A DNA stretch of 64,000 nucleotides from Flavobacterium sp. 1355 (GCF_017833415.1 NZ_JAFICC010000005.1:1-64000), one strand, 5' to 3'. Positions 39,701-48,189 are shown, counted from the stretch's first letter. The notes: a model not told the origin generated them from the letters alone. A program made the numbers and translations.

Positions 39701-40142
39701 AATGACGCACCACAAACTTGCGGAGCAGGGTAAATTGAATTCTACTGAAATAGGAAGAGCAGAAGGCTTCATCATTGGAGACGGTGTGATTCAGAATGCA
39801 GATGGAACTTATTCGCCAAACACAAAGAAAGTGGCTACGGCAGACTGGTATGTTCGTTACTACAGGAGAGCCAATATTGAATCGAATTCTTTTGATGCTT
39901 CTTATGCGAAACTGCGTGAAATTAGCCTTCAATATGCCATGCCGAAAAAATGGCTTAAAAATACAGGCCTGCAATCGGTTCAGTTTTCTGTTTTCGCAAG
40001 AGATTTAGCTGTGATTTCAGATTTTCCAATCTATGATCCCGAAACGGCGGCATTAAACGGAGATACTATTTTGCCTGGTGTAGAGACAGGACAAATGCCT
40101 TCACCAGCTACTTATGGTTTTAATTTAAGTTTGACTTTATAA
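36702..40142 (+). CDS. SusC-like TonB-dependent receptor with STN signalling domain
   Basis: About 1146 residues: a signal peptide (ILITIFLTLPAFA), a secretin/TonB N-terminal STN domain (ISLNLKDATITEFFKVIEQ), a CarboxypepD_reg domain (VRGKVLDESGFPIPGATV), the plug, and the barrel with SusC-type endings (YGFNLSLTL). The STN domain means the protein both transports substrate and signals to the FecR anti-sigma factor. I chose the ATG at 36702; ATGs at 36738 and 36744 are also possible, while the GTG at 36642 lies in a hairpin. It imports the ligand captured by the SusD-like lipoprotein, inferred to be an organic phosphodiester from the two downstream phosphodiesterase genes. Confidence 0.92.
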   Translation: MNTKLQFFFNNYMKMKNLYILITIFLTLPAFAITNSKKESQISLNLKDATITEFFKVIEQKTAFTFVFDEKISGTSQRITIFAEKESLDNILLKISERTGFSFKKINNTIIVTKNARVQMNVRGKVLDESGFPIPGATVLEKGTNTSTLTDMEGNFNFAVSGSSAVLTVSYLGYLSQDVTVSNSFLTITMKVSTSELNEVVVTALGIKREEKRLGFSQQTIKSESLSQARSNNWSSALKGKVAGLSITSAGSGPINSQQITLRGNRSLSPKGNYALIVVDGVPVNAEMTTSGSSSAYMGEDSPIDYGNGISDLNLDDIESVTVLKGAGATALYGSRAANGALILTTKSGKKNKGLGISYSTSAAFDKVQRWPDYQYRYGQGTGNSRDAQGNQYYSYGNSVDGTSTSGTSSAWGPAFTGQNFYQYDPSVEGQSADRVPWVAYKDNRKDFWNTGITLNNNISIQGGDDKGSMRLSLGRQKNEWIMPNTGFDRVTAAINANYQVSDKIKLGTTVNYNTRNSDNLPSTGYNNGSIAYFMIFQQPNIDLDWYRPIWEKGKEQIQQLHPFSSFIDNPYLIAYEATNTLNSDQIVGNIFANIKLSSNLDLMVRSALNTYNQTREQKRPYSINRYAKGFYERQDVYKQEMNTDFLLSYKKNFGSKFALAASAGGNAMSYKYRRTEAEVTGLVVPGVYKLSNGSSAPILTLGDAYKKMNSLYGLVSFSYGEILFVDVTGRNDWTSTLPVENNSFFYPSVNTSLIISEMAAMPKAIDYLKYRFSYAQVGNDTEPYKTQKYYGQSAFPSSAQTLTVLYNDHFKPEITTSFETGFEIRMLQNRLTLDATVYESSTKNQIIDIPMDFSTGYSGAVLNGGEVRNRGIELVLGGKFIDHKNFKWNASVNWSRNWNKVMELAEGIDGQQIIGSGGTASIIAKVGGTTSAIYGFGFVRSPDGQIVYDNAGLPAYPEQIQYIGDASPDWKAGLTNTFNIGNFTMNVTIDGQYGGMLYSMTHHKLAEQGKLNSTEIGRAEGFIIGDGVIQNADGTYSPNTKKVATADWYVRYYRRANIESNSFDASYAKLREISLQYAMPKKWLKNTGLQSVQFSVFARDLAVISDFPIYDPETAALNGDTILPGVETGQMPSPATYGFNLSLTL

Positions 40143-40149
40143 TAAGACA

Positions 40150-41583
40150 ATGAAAAAAATAAAAATAACAGCAATACTACTATTGCTTACAGGTCTGAGT
40201 ATTTCGTGTACAGAAGGTTTTGAAGAGCTTAATGAAAATCCTAATTTGATAACGGAGGTAAGTCCGGGGACATTACTGAATCCGATAATTTACGGAATTG
40301 CTTCTCAAAATGCTCTGCAAAGCGTTGATGTTACCTTCAATTTAATGCAGGTATCGCTAAATTTTCCGAGTATTACCGGCGGATTACATCGTTATGATGT
40401 CAGCAATAACATTGGAAATTCAGCATGGAATAATTATTACAAATGGCTTAATAATATCAGGGAGATGCGTATGGCTTCGGTTAAAGCCAAAGATGGTAAT
40501 TATGAGGCAATAGCGCTTACACTAAATGCTTTGGTGTACGCTAATCTCACGGATCTTTTCGGTCCTGTTCCAATGACAGAGGCTACGCGTGGCGAAGATG
40601 GAATCCTGTACCCGAGATATGACAAACAGGAATTCATTTATGAAACCCTGCTTGCAGATTTGGAAAGAGCCAACACGCTGTATGATGTGAGTAAACCCAT
40701 GATTTATGCAGAAGATATTTTGTTTCAGAATAAAGTGGCGAGCTGGAAGAAATTCACCAATTCATTAAGAATGCGATTGTTATTAAGAGTTTCAAACCGT
40801 ACCGAAACGAAAGCTTTTGAAAAACTGACGTATATGATTGAGCACCCGGAAATTTATCCGGTCTTTACAGCTACGGCTGAGGGCGCGATTTTAAAAGTAA
40901 CAGGTGTTTCTCCGAACATGTCTCCATGGGGAAGACCTCAGGATTTTAACCTTAATATAAAAATGGCGTCGTTTTTTATCGATAACCTGAATGTTCTTGA
41001 AGATCCCAGAAGAGCAGTAATTGCTACAGGCGCTACAGCTCTTGGTACCAATGCGCCGATTGGTTATAAAGGAATTACAAGTGCCTATGCGGGCTCAGAT
41101 TCACAGTTTAAGTACAATGCGTCAACACTTTTAAGTATACAGGCACAAAACCCAATGCAGATTTTTATCTTGACTTATGCTGAAGTAGAATTTATCAAAG
41201 CAGAAATGGCACAGCGAGGTTATGTTGCCGATGCTGCCGGACATTATGTAAAAGGAGTTAAGTCGGCCATTGAGCAGGTGAAAGCCGTTGCACCGGCAAA
41301 TTATTTTGATAATGTACAGGCGCAGTACAATGGTACATTAGAGCGAATCATGCTTCAAAAATATTATGCATTATATTTTACCGATTATCAACAGTGGTTT
41401 GAATACCGCAGAACAGGACTTCCGGTTTTGCCTACTACAACGGCAATGCTTAATGGAGGAATCATGCCTTCAAGATTTACTTATCCTGACAATCAACAGA
41501 TAAAAAATACCGAACACTATATGGAAGCAATTGAAATGGTTGGCGGAGATAATATCAATACTAAAGTTTGGTGGGACAAATAA
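40150..41583 (+). CDS. SusD/RagB-like nutrient-binding lipoprotein
   Basis: 477 residues with a lipoprotein signal (GLSISC) followed by TEGFEELNENPN, typical of the SusD-like_2 group, and a helical TPR scaffold (NALVYANLTDLFGPVPMTEA). It forms the lid on the SusC-like barrel and sets substrate capture. It starts 7 nt after the receptor stop. Confidence 0.92.
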   Translation: MKKIKITAILLLLTGLSISCTEGFEELNENPNLITEVSPGTLLNPIIYGIASQNALQSVDVTFNLMQVSLNFPSITGGLHRYDVSNNIGNSAWNNYYKWLNNIREMRMASVKAKDGNYEAIALTLNALVYANLTDLFGPVPMTEATRGEDGILYPRYDKQEFIYETLLADLERANTLYDVSKPMIYAEDILFQNKVASWKKFTNSLRMRLLLRVSNRTETKAFEKLTYMIEHPEIYPVFTATAEGAILKVTGVSPNMSPWGRPQDFNLNIKMASFFIDNLNVLEDPRRAVIATGATALGTNAPIGYKGITSAYAGSDSQFKYNASTLLSIQAQNPMQIFILTYAEVEFIKAEMAQRGYVADAAGHYVKGVKSAIEQVKAVAPANYFDNVQAQYNGTLERIMLQKYYALYFTDYQQWFEYRRTGLPVLPTTTAMLNGGIMPSRFTYPDNQQIKNTEHYMEAIEMVGGDNINTKVWWDK

Positions 41584-41594
41584 AAAAAACAAAA

Positions 41595-43169
41595 ATGAAA
41601 AAGATAATTATAACAGGCGCACTTTTGTTTTGCGGAGTTTTAAGCGCACAAACACATGCAAAAGGAATCGTATTTGAAGATTTAAATCAAAACGGAAAAA
41701 AGGATAAAAACGAAAAAGGGATTGCAAATGTTGCAGTAACCAATGGACAGGAAGTAGTGTTAACGGATAAAAAAGGAAACTATGTACTTCCTGTAAAAAA
41801 CGACGCCATTATCGCTGTAATCAAACCATCGGGCTATAAAATAGTGGTTAACAAGGACAATCTTCCACAGTTTTTTTACAATTACAAACCAGAAGGGTCA
41901 CCTAAAAGTAAGTTTGAAGGGGTAGCTCCAACAGGAAAGCTTCCGGAATCGGTTGATTTTGGATTGATTACACAAAAAGAGACCGCTGATTTTACAGCAC
42001 TTATTTTTGGAGATCCTCAGCCTTATAATCTGGAAGAGGTTGATTATTTTACCAGAGGAATTGTTTCTGAGGTTGAAGGGATTAAGAATATTCCGTTTGG
42101 ATTAAGTATGGGAGATTTGGTTGGGAATGACCTTAGTTTATTCAATCCGTATATTCAGGCAGTCAAAAAAATCGGGATTCCGTGGTACAATCTTTTAGGA
42201 AACCACGACCTGAATTTTGATGCCAAAGCTGATAATCTGGCTGACGAAACTTACGAAGCGCATTTTGGCCCTGCAAATTACGCTTTCAATTATGGCAAAG
42301 TCCATTTTATAATTCTTGATGATGTATTATATCCAGATCCAAGGGATAATGAGGGGTACTGGGGCGGATTTACTCCGGAACAAATGCAATTCATCGAAAA
42401 TGATCTTAAAACCGTACCTAAAGATAACCTGATTGTAATGGCTTTTCATATTCCGATTAGTGAACCGGATCCTAAAGATGATTCTTTCAGGGATAGTGAC
42501 CGTCAAAAGTTATTTGAATTGCTGAAGGATTTTCCAAACACCTTATCACTTTCGGCGCACACCCATATGCAGCGTCAGGATTTTTTAGACCAAAAGGATG
42601 GCTGGTTACAAGAGAAACCGCATCATCATTATAATATCGGAACAACTTCAGGCGACTGGTACTCCGGAAAACTGGATGAGAAAGGAATTCCGATTTCAGT
42701 AATGAGAGACGGAACACCAAAAGGATATGCGTTTATTAATTTTAAAGGAAACCAATATACGGTAGATTATAAAACAGCTGGAAAACCTCAGGATTATCAA
42801 ATGAAGGTGTTCACTCCAAAAGTGGTGGCCAAAGGCAAACGTACCAAATCGGGCGTGTTTGTGAATTTTTTCATGGGAAGTAAAAAAGATAAAGTCGTGT
42901 ACCGGGTGGATCAGGGAGAATGGAAAGAAATGGATTATGTTCAGGCAGAAGATCCGTCGTATGTAGAATTGGTTTACGAGTGGGAACTTTCAGAAGTACT
43001 AATGCCAGGAAAACGCTCCTCTGATCCTGAAAAAAGTACGCATGTATGGAGAGGAAATATTCCGTCTGATCTTGCTTTGGGACAACACACTATTGAAATA
43101 AAAGCTACTGATATGTTTGGTAAAACCCACACCGCCAACAGCAATTACCGAATAGACAAAGTAAAATAA
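41595..43169 (+). CDS. Exported calcineurin-like metallophosphoesterase
   Basis: 524 residues with a signal peptide (ends FCGVLSAQ), an N-terminal beta-sandwich (about 20-125, GIVFEDLNQNGKKDKNEKG), a two-metal phosphoesterase domain (FGDPQ, MGDLVGND, GNHDLNF, AFHIP, SAHTHMQ: complete metal ligands) and a C-terminal beta-sandwich. This is the MetallophosN-Metallophos-MetallophosC layout. It should hydrolyse phosphomonoesters or diesters in the periplasm or outside the cell. The ATG at 41595 is chosen because it begins directly at the signal peptide; a longer frame overlaps the SusD stop. Confidence 0.88.
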   Translation: MKKIIITGALLFCGVLSAQTHAKGIVFEDLNQNGKKDKNEKGIANVAVTNGQEVVLTDKKGNYVLPVKNDAIIAVIKPSGYKIVVNKDNLPQFFYNYKPEGSPKSKFEGVAPTGKLPESVDFGLITQKETADFTALIFGDPQPYNLEEVDYFTRGIVSEVEGIKNIPFGLSMGDLVGNDLSLFNPYIQAVKKIGIPWYNLLGNHDLNFDAKADNLADETYEAHFGPANYAFNYGKVHFIILDDVLYPDPRDNEGYWGGFTPEQMQFIENDLKTVPKDNLIVMAFHIPISEPDPKDDSFRDSDRQKLFELLKDFPNTLSLSAHTHMQRQDFLDQKDGWLQEKPHHHYNIGTTSGDWYSGKLDEKGIPISVMRDGTPKGYAFINFKGNQYTVDYKTAGKPQDYQMKVFTPKVVAKGKRTKSGVFVNFFMGSKKDKVVYRVDQGEWKEMDYVQAEDPSYVELVYEWELSEVLMPGKRSSDPEKSTHVWRGNIPSDLALGQHTIEIKATDMFGKTHTANSNYRIDKVK

Positions 43170-43180
43170 TTCAGAATCAA

Positions 43181-44089
43181 ATGATAAAAACAATAAAAGC
43201 CCTGTTCCTTGGTGCTGTAGTGCTAATGGCCTGTCAATGTGCAACCAAAAGCACGACCCCACAAAAACATCTTGTTGAGGTGCAGGGACATCGCGGTGAT
43301 CGTGGTAATTTTCCGGAGAATACCATTCCGGCTTTTTTGAGTGCCGTAAAAAAAGGAGTTGCTGTCATCGAGCTTGATGTGGTGATTTCCAAAGATCAAA
43401 AGGTTGTGGTTTCGCATGAGACTTTTATGTCCGCTCAATATATGTCAGATTATGATGGAAATCCTATTTCAAAAGAAAAAGAACACAGCTATAATCTATA
43501 CGAAATGACGTACGACAGCATTAAAAAATTTGACAGCGGTTCGCGAGGAAATGCTGGTTTTCCAAGTCAACAAAAAATAAAAACGTATAAACCATTGCTT
43601 TCAGAGGTAATTGATAGTGTGGAACAATACATCAAAATAAATAATTTAAAAACTGTTAGGTACAATATAGAAATCAAATCAGAAAAGGCAGATTATGGTA
43701 TCCGGCAGCCACAGCCCGACGTGTTTTCTGCAATGGTTATGAAAATAATTCAGGATAAGAGAATTGAAAAAAGGATGAATATACAGTCTTTTGATCCTGA
43801 GCTTTTAAATGTGCTGCATAAAAAATATTCTAAAACCACCATAGCTTTTCTTGTAGGTGAAGGCAATTTGACAGAAAACCTCGCAAAGCTTGACTTCGTA
43901 CCCCAAATTTATAGCCCAAACTATAAACTTTTGGACAAAAAACAGGTCGATGCGCTTCGCACTTTGAAAATGAAAATTATTCCATGGACTGTGAATGAAG
44001 ATGCCGATATTGATCGGATCCTTGCATTGCAGGTTGACGGAATTATTACAGACTATCCGGAGAAAGTATTAAAAAAGCTAAAAAGATAA
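43181..44089 (+). CDS. Glycerophosphodiester phosphodiesterase lipoprotein
   Basis: 302 residues with a lipoprotein-like signal (VVLMACQC). The GDPD TIM barrel has the catalytic GHRGDRGNFPENT motif, the metal ligands ELDVV and the catalytic VVSHE histidine, and ends IITDYPEKV. It splits glycerophosphodiesters into glycerol-3-phosphate and an alcohol. It lies 11 nt after the metallophosphoesterase gene, and together they indicate a phosphodiester substrate for the SusC/SusD pair. A strong terminator follows. Confidence 0.92.
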   Translation: MIKTIKALFLGAVVLMACQCATKSTTPQKHLVEVQGHRGDRGNFPENTIPAFLSAVKKGVAVIELDVVISKDQKVVVSHETFMSAQYMSDYDGNPISKEKEHSYNLYEMTYDSIKKFDSGSRGNAGFPSQQKIKTYKPLLSEVIDSVEQYIKINNLKTVRYNIEIKSEKADYGIRQPQPDVFSAMVMKIIQDKRIEKRMNIQSFDPELLNVLHKKYSKTTIAFLVGEGNLTENLAKLDFVPQIYSPNYKLLDKKQVDALRTLKMKIIPWTVNEDADIDRILALQVDGIITDYPEKVLKKLKR

Positions 44090-44150
44090 TTAGAGTGATT
44101 TTGTGTTTAGGATCACTTTGAATTTGTGTTTCAGTTTGTTTATTTTTTTG

Positions 44151-44184
44151 AAAGCCTTCACAATTGTGAAGGCTTTTATTTTTT
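44151..44184 (+). terminator. Rho-independent terminator of the phosphodiester operon
   Basis: A perfect palindrome 44151-44176 (AAAGCCTTCACA with its inverse) followed by a T-run, 61 nt after the GDPD stop. Confidence 0.85.
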
Positions 44185-44337
44185 TTATAAGTAAAAAGCA
44201 GCGCGAACTTATTTTAACAAGAAATTATTTTAAGTATCGAACTTTTATCTAAAATCTAAGTTAAATATATACAGGAGTCCTCGTGACAGAGAATAAAGAA
44301 GGAACTAAAGCGTTGGTTATAGAAACAAAACTATATT

Positions 44338-45366
44338 ATGGGGTTATTTGATTTTATGACAGTGGAAATAGCTATGGATTTAGGAACAGCTAATACTTTG
44401 ATCATTTACGATGGAAAAATTGTCGTAGACAGTCCGTCTATTGTGGCCAGGGATATTAGAAATGGGAAAATTATTGCCGTAGGTAAAGAAGCTAGTCTAA
44501 TGCAAGGGAAGACACACGAGAATATTAGGACTATCCGGCCTCTTAAAGATGGGGTAATTGCAGATTTTGATGCATCAGAGAAAATGATTAGCTGGTTTAT
44601 AAAAAACATACCTGAGTTAAAGAAGAATTTTTTCACACCCGCACTGCGAATGGTAGTCTGTATTCCGAGTGGTATCACCGAAGTAGAAATGAGAGCGGTA
44701 AAAGAATCCTGTGAAAGAGTAAATGGAAAAGAAGTGTTTTTAGTTCACGAACCTATGGCAGCAGCAATTGGAATTGGTTTAGATGTGATGCAGCCGCAAG
44801 GACATATTATTGTTGACATTGGAGGTGGAACGACAGAAATTGCGGTAATTGCTTTGGGTGGAATAATTTGTGATAAATCTATAAAAATTGCCGGAGATGT
44901 TTTTACCAATGACATCTTGTATTATATGCGAACACATCATAATTTATATATTGGTGAAGCTACCGCCGAACAGATTAAAATAGATGTAGGTGCTGCCATG
45001 GAAGAACTGGAATTTCCACCTAATGACTTATTGGTACGTGGAAGGGATTTGCTTACCGGAAAACCGAAAGAAGTCCAAATTACTTTCAGAGAGATCGCAA
45101 GGGCTTTGGATAAATCCATATTAAGAATTGAAGACGCAATCATGGTAACGCTTTCCTTAACACCACCAGAATTAGCTGCAGATATTTACAATACAGGTCT
45201 GTACCTGGCAGGAGGGGGAGCAATGCTGCGTGGCCTTGATAAAAGAATATCAATGAAAACAGATCTTCCGGTTTATATAGCAGAAGATCCTTTACGGGCT
45301 GTGGTAAGAGGAACAGGTATTGTTTTGAAAAACATCAACAAATACAGAACAGTGTTGATTACCTAG
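44338..45366 (+). CDS. mreB: MreB-family actin homologue (orphan paralogue)
   Basis: 342 residues matching bacterial MreB over its length: phosphate loop 1 DLGTANTL, VVCIPSGITEVEMRAVKESCE, phosphate loop 2 IVDIGGGTTEIAVIALGG, adenosine motif YLAGGGAMLRGLD, and the N-terminal MGLFDF amphipathic opening. MreB polymerises on the membrane and guides cell-wall growth. The usual partners (mreC, mreD, pbp2, rodA) are absent: it is flanked by terminators on both sides and is a single-gene transcript. It is therefore probably a second mreB copy rather than the rod-complex gene. A 22-codon GTG frame with an AGGAG-like site (44283-44351) overlaps its start. Confidence 0.88.
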   Translation: MGLFDFMTVEIAMDLGTANTLIIYDGKIVVDSPSIVARDIRNGKIIAVGKEASLMQGKTHENIRTIRPLKDGVIADFDASEKMISWFIKNIPELKKNFFTPALRMVVCIPSGITEVEMRAVKESCERVNGKEVFLVHEPMAAAIGIGLDVMQPQGHIIVDIGGGTTEIAVIALGGIICDKSIKIAGDVFTNDILYYMRTHHNLYIGEATAEQIKIDVGAAMEELEFPPNDLLVRGRDLLTGKPKEVQITFREIARALDKSILRIEDAIMVTLSLTPPELAADIYNTGLYLAGGGAMLRGLDKRISMKTDLPVYIAEDPLRAVVRGTGIVLKNINKYRTVLIT

Positions 45367-45410
45367 CGTTTTTTTATTAATTATTTAAATTAGGCAGTTT
45401 AAATAATAGG

Positions 45411-45434
45411 CGGGTTATTTTGATAACCCGTTTT
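45411..45434 (+). terminator. Rho-independent terminator after mreB-like gene
   Basis: CGGGTTAT (45411-45418) and ATAACCCG (45423-45430) form an 8-bp perfect stem with a TTTG loop, followed by TTTT. It lies 44 nt after the stop. The remainder to 45825 shows nothing recognisable. Confidence 0.85.
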
Positions 45435-45825
45435 GTCTCTATAACTTAAATTGTTTAAATACAATATCCCTCTTAGCAGTTAGAATTTGAACACTGCATA
45501 AAAAACTGAAAACAAATTTATTATTTAACTTCTTCGGTTTCAGTAGCAATAAAACAGGATATTCTTTTTTTAATTAGCCAAAAACCGTTATTTGGATTTA
45601 TGACGAATGTGATAGTGGTAATCTATTTGTTATTACTCTCGTTGGCTCTCTTTTAAGTAGCAATTATAACTGAAATCAGCAAATGCTACATTGATGATCT
45701 TTGAATATACTTTTGGATTATAATCCAAATAGAAGTTTCGGGACGAAATTGCGAAGCCTGGAAAAACTTTCGACAAGATTTATGCGCTTATACATGGGAG
45801 CCGATAAGCCGATTTGGATGTGTAT

Positions 45826-46380
45826 TTACAAAAAAGCAAGGCGGATTTGTACCCTTTCATCATCCGAATTTGTCATAGGTGTAATTTTAATTTTATCAGC
45901 TTCTCCGTAATATTCTGAAATGCCCCTGATAATTCCAATGGCAAGGGAGGCCATTTTTCGTTTAGAAAAATAATCGATAATAAGCAACTTTTCATTTACC
46001 TGAAAAACATTTAAAATGGGTGGATTTGCAGTGCTGTTTAATTTGCGAACCGCACCATGCATAACGGATTCGGTGTGCAAAATTATTTCAAAAGTTCTCC
46101 ATTCAGGCCTGATATAATCTTTATATAGTGCGAAAAGATCATTAACTAAATAGCTGCCAAATTGCTCCATAAGCAGATGCTTTGATAATCCTGTCATCTC
46201 TGATGCATTTTCCAATAACAAATTCATTGTTTCTATTGGATAATTCTCAGTAATGGAAAAAGATAACGAACTTGTGCCCGCCTGCTCATTCAGGATATCC
46301 CATGAATAAGCAGATAATTCTTTTGTGACAAATTTTTTTAGAAGGAAGAAAATACTTCCATGAACCCTAATATTCTGCAT
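45826..46380 (-). CDS. H-NOX haem gas-sensor protein (stand-alone)
   Basis: An H-NOX domain that binds NO or O2 through haem. The proximal haem ligand is H108 (TESVMH) at the correct distance of 12 residues from the NPP motif, and the propionate-binding YxSxR motif is intact (Y137-R141, DYFSKRKM). The N-terminus (MQNIRVHGSIFFLLKKF) matches the usual opening. Starting at 46380 fits the domain; an ATG at 46401 would add seven residues. H-NOX genes normally sit next to a kinase or GGDEF gene; here the only neighbours are an acidic disordered protein and mreB, so its output is unknown. Confidence 0.83.
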   Translation of the reverse strand: MQNIRVHGSIFFLLKKFVTKELSAYSWDILNEQAGTSSLSFSITENYPIETMNLLLENASEMTGLSKHLLMEQFGSYLVNDLFALYKDYIRPEWRTFEIILHTESVMHGAVRKLNSTANPPILNVFQVNEKLLIIDYFSKRKMASLAIGIIRGISEYYGEADKIKITPMTNSDDERVQIRLAFL

Positions 46381-46455
46381 GGTTAAGAAATTTATTGGCA
46401 TTATGTGCTCACCTTGGCTTGGTTAATCCTATTACATTACCTCAATCTAAGCACA

Positions 46456-46863
46456 TTAAAATTTTCGCTGTGAAGGTTTAGTATTGCGGGATGCACCATG
46501 ACCTGTCTCATCCCTGGTGAGTTCATCTTTTTTAAGCTCCTCATTGCCAAGTTCCCCAATTTCGAATTCCCTGTTAACAGGATTGTCCTGATCTGGTTCA
46601 ATGGTTTCAAAGGGGGCACTTTGATCCTCATCGCTCTTGTGAGTATCAATATCAGTTTCAAACCCTTCAGATGGATCATTATGTATAAGATCCTCTTCAA
46701 TATCCTTCTCGGTTATATCTTTCGATTCACTGTCCGATTCATTGTCAAGATTCTCTGAATCATATGGGTTGCTGTCTGGATCGCTGTTTTGTGGGTCTGT
46801 GTTTGCATTTTGAAAATTCTTGTCATCCTGAGTGTAATTTTCCGGTGTAGCTGAATTCATCAT
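46456..46863 (-). CDS. Acidic, low-complexity hypothetical protein
   Basis: 135 residues very rich in D, E, N and S (for example DNESDSESKDITEKDIEEDL), with no hydrophobic core, so it is almost certainly disordered. It lies 54 nt upstream of the H-NOX gene on the same strand and could be co-transcribed with it. Such proteins occur in flavobacteria as short stress or secretion-associated genes; no function is assigned. Reading frames on the other strand here are shadows. Confidence 0.55.
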   Translation of the reverse strand: MMNSATPENYTQDDKNFQNANTDPQNSDPDSNPYDSENLDNESDSESKDITEKDIEEDLIHNDPSEGFETDIDTHKSDEDQSAPFETIEPDQDNPVNREFEIGELGNEELKKDELTRDETGHGASRNTKPSQRKF

Positions 46864-47619
46864 TTATTTTTTTAAATTAAATTTTTACTTTCGTTTTTCT
46901 TTAAAGTAATGTCCTGAGCATGTTTGCCAGTATAACCGTGCTGGTTTGCGTTGTTCTTTGCTCTTTGTCAAATGTAAAAAGGATAGTAATACTTTTTTTT
47001 ACAGAATAATGATTTGCATTTATAAAATAGCTATTAGGTAATGAGACGGATAAATGATATTGTATACAATAGACGATGCTGATCACTCAGTTTTTTAGGT
47101 TTAATATTGTTTTTATGACCTCTTCCCGCTATATGTACCACCCGAGCGTCAGCGAACTGGCGAAGCAATCGGGGCTAGAACTGCTGCGGGACCTCCCTGA
47201 TCATCTAAAAAGAAGTAGTTTTGAGTTCTCCTGCGATTAGATGCTTTTTTGGATTTATTAATTTTTAATATTTTGATCCTACTGATATCTATATCAGGAA
47301 CTATGGAGAAGTCAGGTTTAAGAAAGTCTTTGCAGGTATATTGTTCAACAAACTTCTCATGCGCGGTTCCTTTATTAAAAATGGGATAATATTACTTTTT
47401 TTCAATCCCTGAAATCCGTATGAACTTTTTCATATTTATTGATTATCAGTGTATGAATCGTGCTAAAAAATAACAGAGGTCATAATAAGGTCTCATTTTA
47501 CTAAAAAAAATAAAGGATTTGTAGTATATATATTCCTTACATTCGCTTGGTAAAACCTAACTTTCATAAATCCGGGCCAAATAAGCGCGCAGGTAAAAAG
47601 TGAATCATCCAATGTAATT
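46864..47619. other. Intergenic region with an 11-bp inverted-repeat pair and short frames
   Basis: TTATGACCTCT (47113-47123) and AGAGGTCATAA (47475-47485) are exact inverted repeats 373 bp apart end to end. Between them lie a 41-codon frame (47115-47240, MTSSRYMYHPSVSELAKQSG...) of higher GC, and a 47-codon open frame without a start ending near 47410. Neither is recognisable. A decayed small mobile element is possible but unproven. Confidence 0.4.
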
Positions 47620-48189
47620 ATGACAGATAAAGATTTAAATTTTGGCAATATGCCCGATGCCCAGAAAGATATGAGAGAGGGCTACGGCTACGGTTCTGTC
47701 GGTGTTTTTGTCTCTGGTATGGTTTGGGTGCTTTCCAGCTTCATGGTGTATTACGATTCATCACAAAAAGGCATATGGGCCTTAATTATTGGAGGAATGC
47801 TCATCTTTCCGGCAGCCGCCTTAATTGGCAAACTAATAGGGATTAAAGCAAGCCATCACAAGGATAACCCTCTTGGAAAACTGGCCATGGAAGGTACGAT
47901 ATGGATGATTATGTGTGTGGTGCTGGCTTACGGGCTGTCGATAATTAATCCACAATGGTTTTTTCAGGGGATGCTGATGATAATTGGCGGGCGGTACCTA
48001 ACTTTTGCAAGTATCTATGGTCTTCGCCTTTACTGGATATTTGGAGCTGTGCTTGCGATAGCAGCCTATGTTCTTTTCAGGATCCAGGCTGGGAGTTTTC
48101 TCTCTGCATTAGCTGGGGGCTGCATTGAAATTATATCTGGCCTGGTTATTTATAGCCTTTACAGAAATGATAAACAGAAAACCAGATAA
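47620..48189 (+). CDS. Multi-pass membrane protein, possibly DUF7010 family
   Basis: 189 residues with about six hydrophobic segments and a polar 25-residue N-terminus. Features include GMVWVLSSFMVYYDSSQKGIW and a central LIGIKASHHKDNPLGKLAMEG loop. It resembles small membrane proteins grouped as DUF7010; confidence is moderate. It is a single-gene unit with a terminator 82 nt downstream. Confidence 0.7.
   Translation: MTDKDLNFGNMPDAQKDMREGYGYGSVGVFVSGMVWVLSSFMVYYDSSQKGIWALIIGGMLIFPAAALIGKLIGIKASHHKDNPLGKLAMEGTIWMIMCVVLAYGLSIINPQWFFQGMLMIIGGRYLTFASIYGLRLYWIFGAVLAIAAYVLFRIQAGSFLSALAGGCIEIISGLVIYSLYRNDKQKTR

Noticed and set aside
45701..45910. 69-codon plus-strand frame near the H-NOX stop
   Set aside because: Overlaps the H-NOX C-terminus, lacks any motif or regulatory signal, and its second half is antisense to conserved residues.
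46498..46758. 86-codon plus-strand membrane-like frame
   Set aside because: It is the antisense of the acidic protein; D/E-rich codons read as hydrophobic residues on the opposite strand.
47281..47410. Group II intron domain V
   Set aside because: Pairing of 47298-47311 with 47353-47370 and a GCGCGGTTCC segment resemble it, but the arms are too far apart, no maturase is present and the AGC catalytic triad is not in place.
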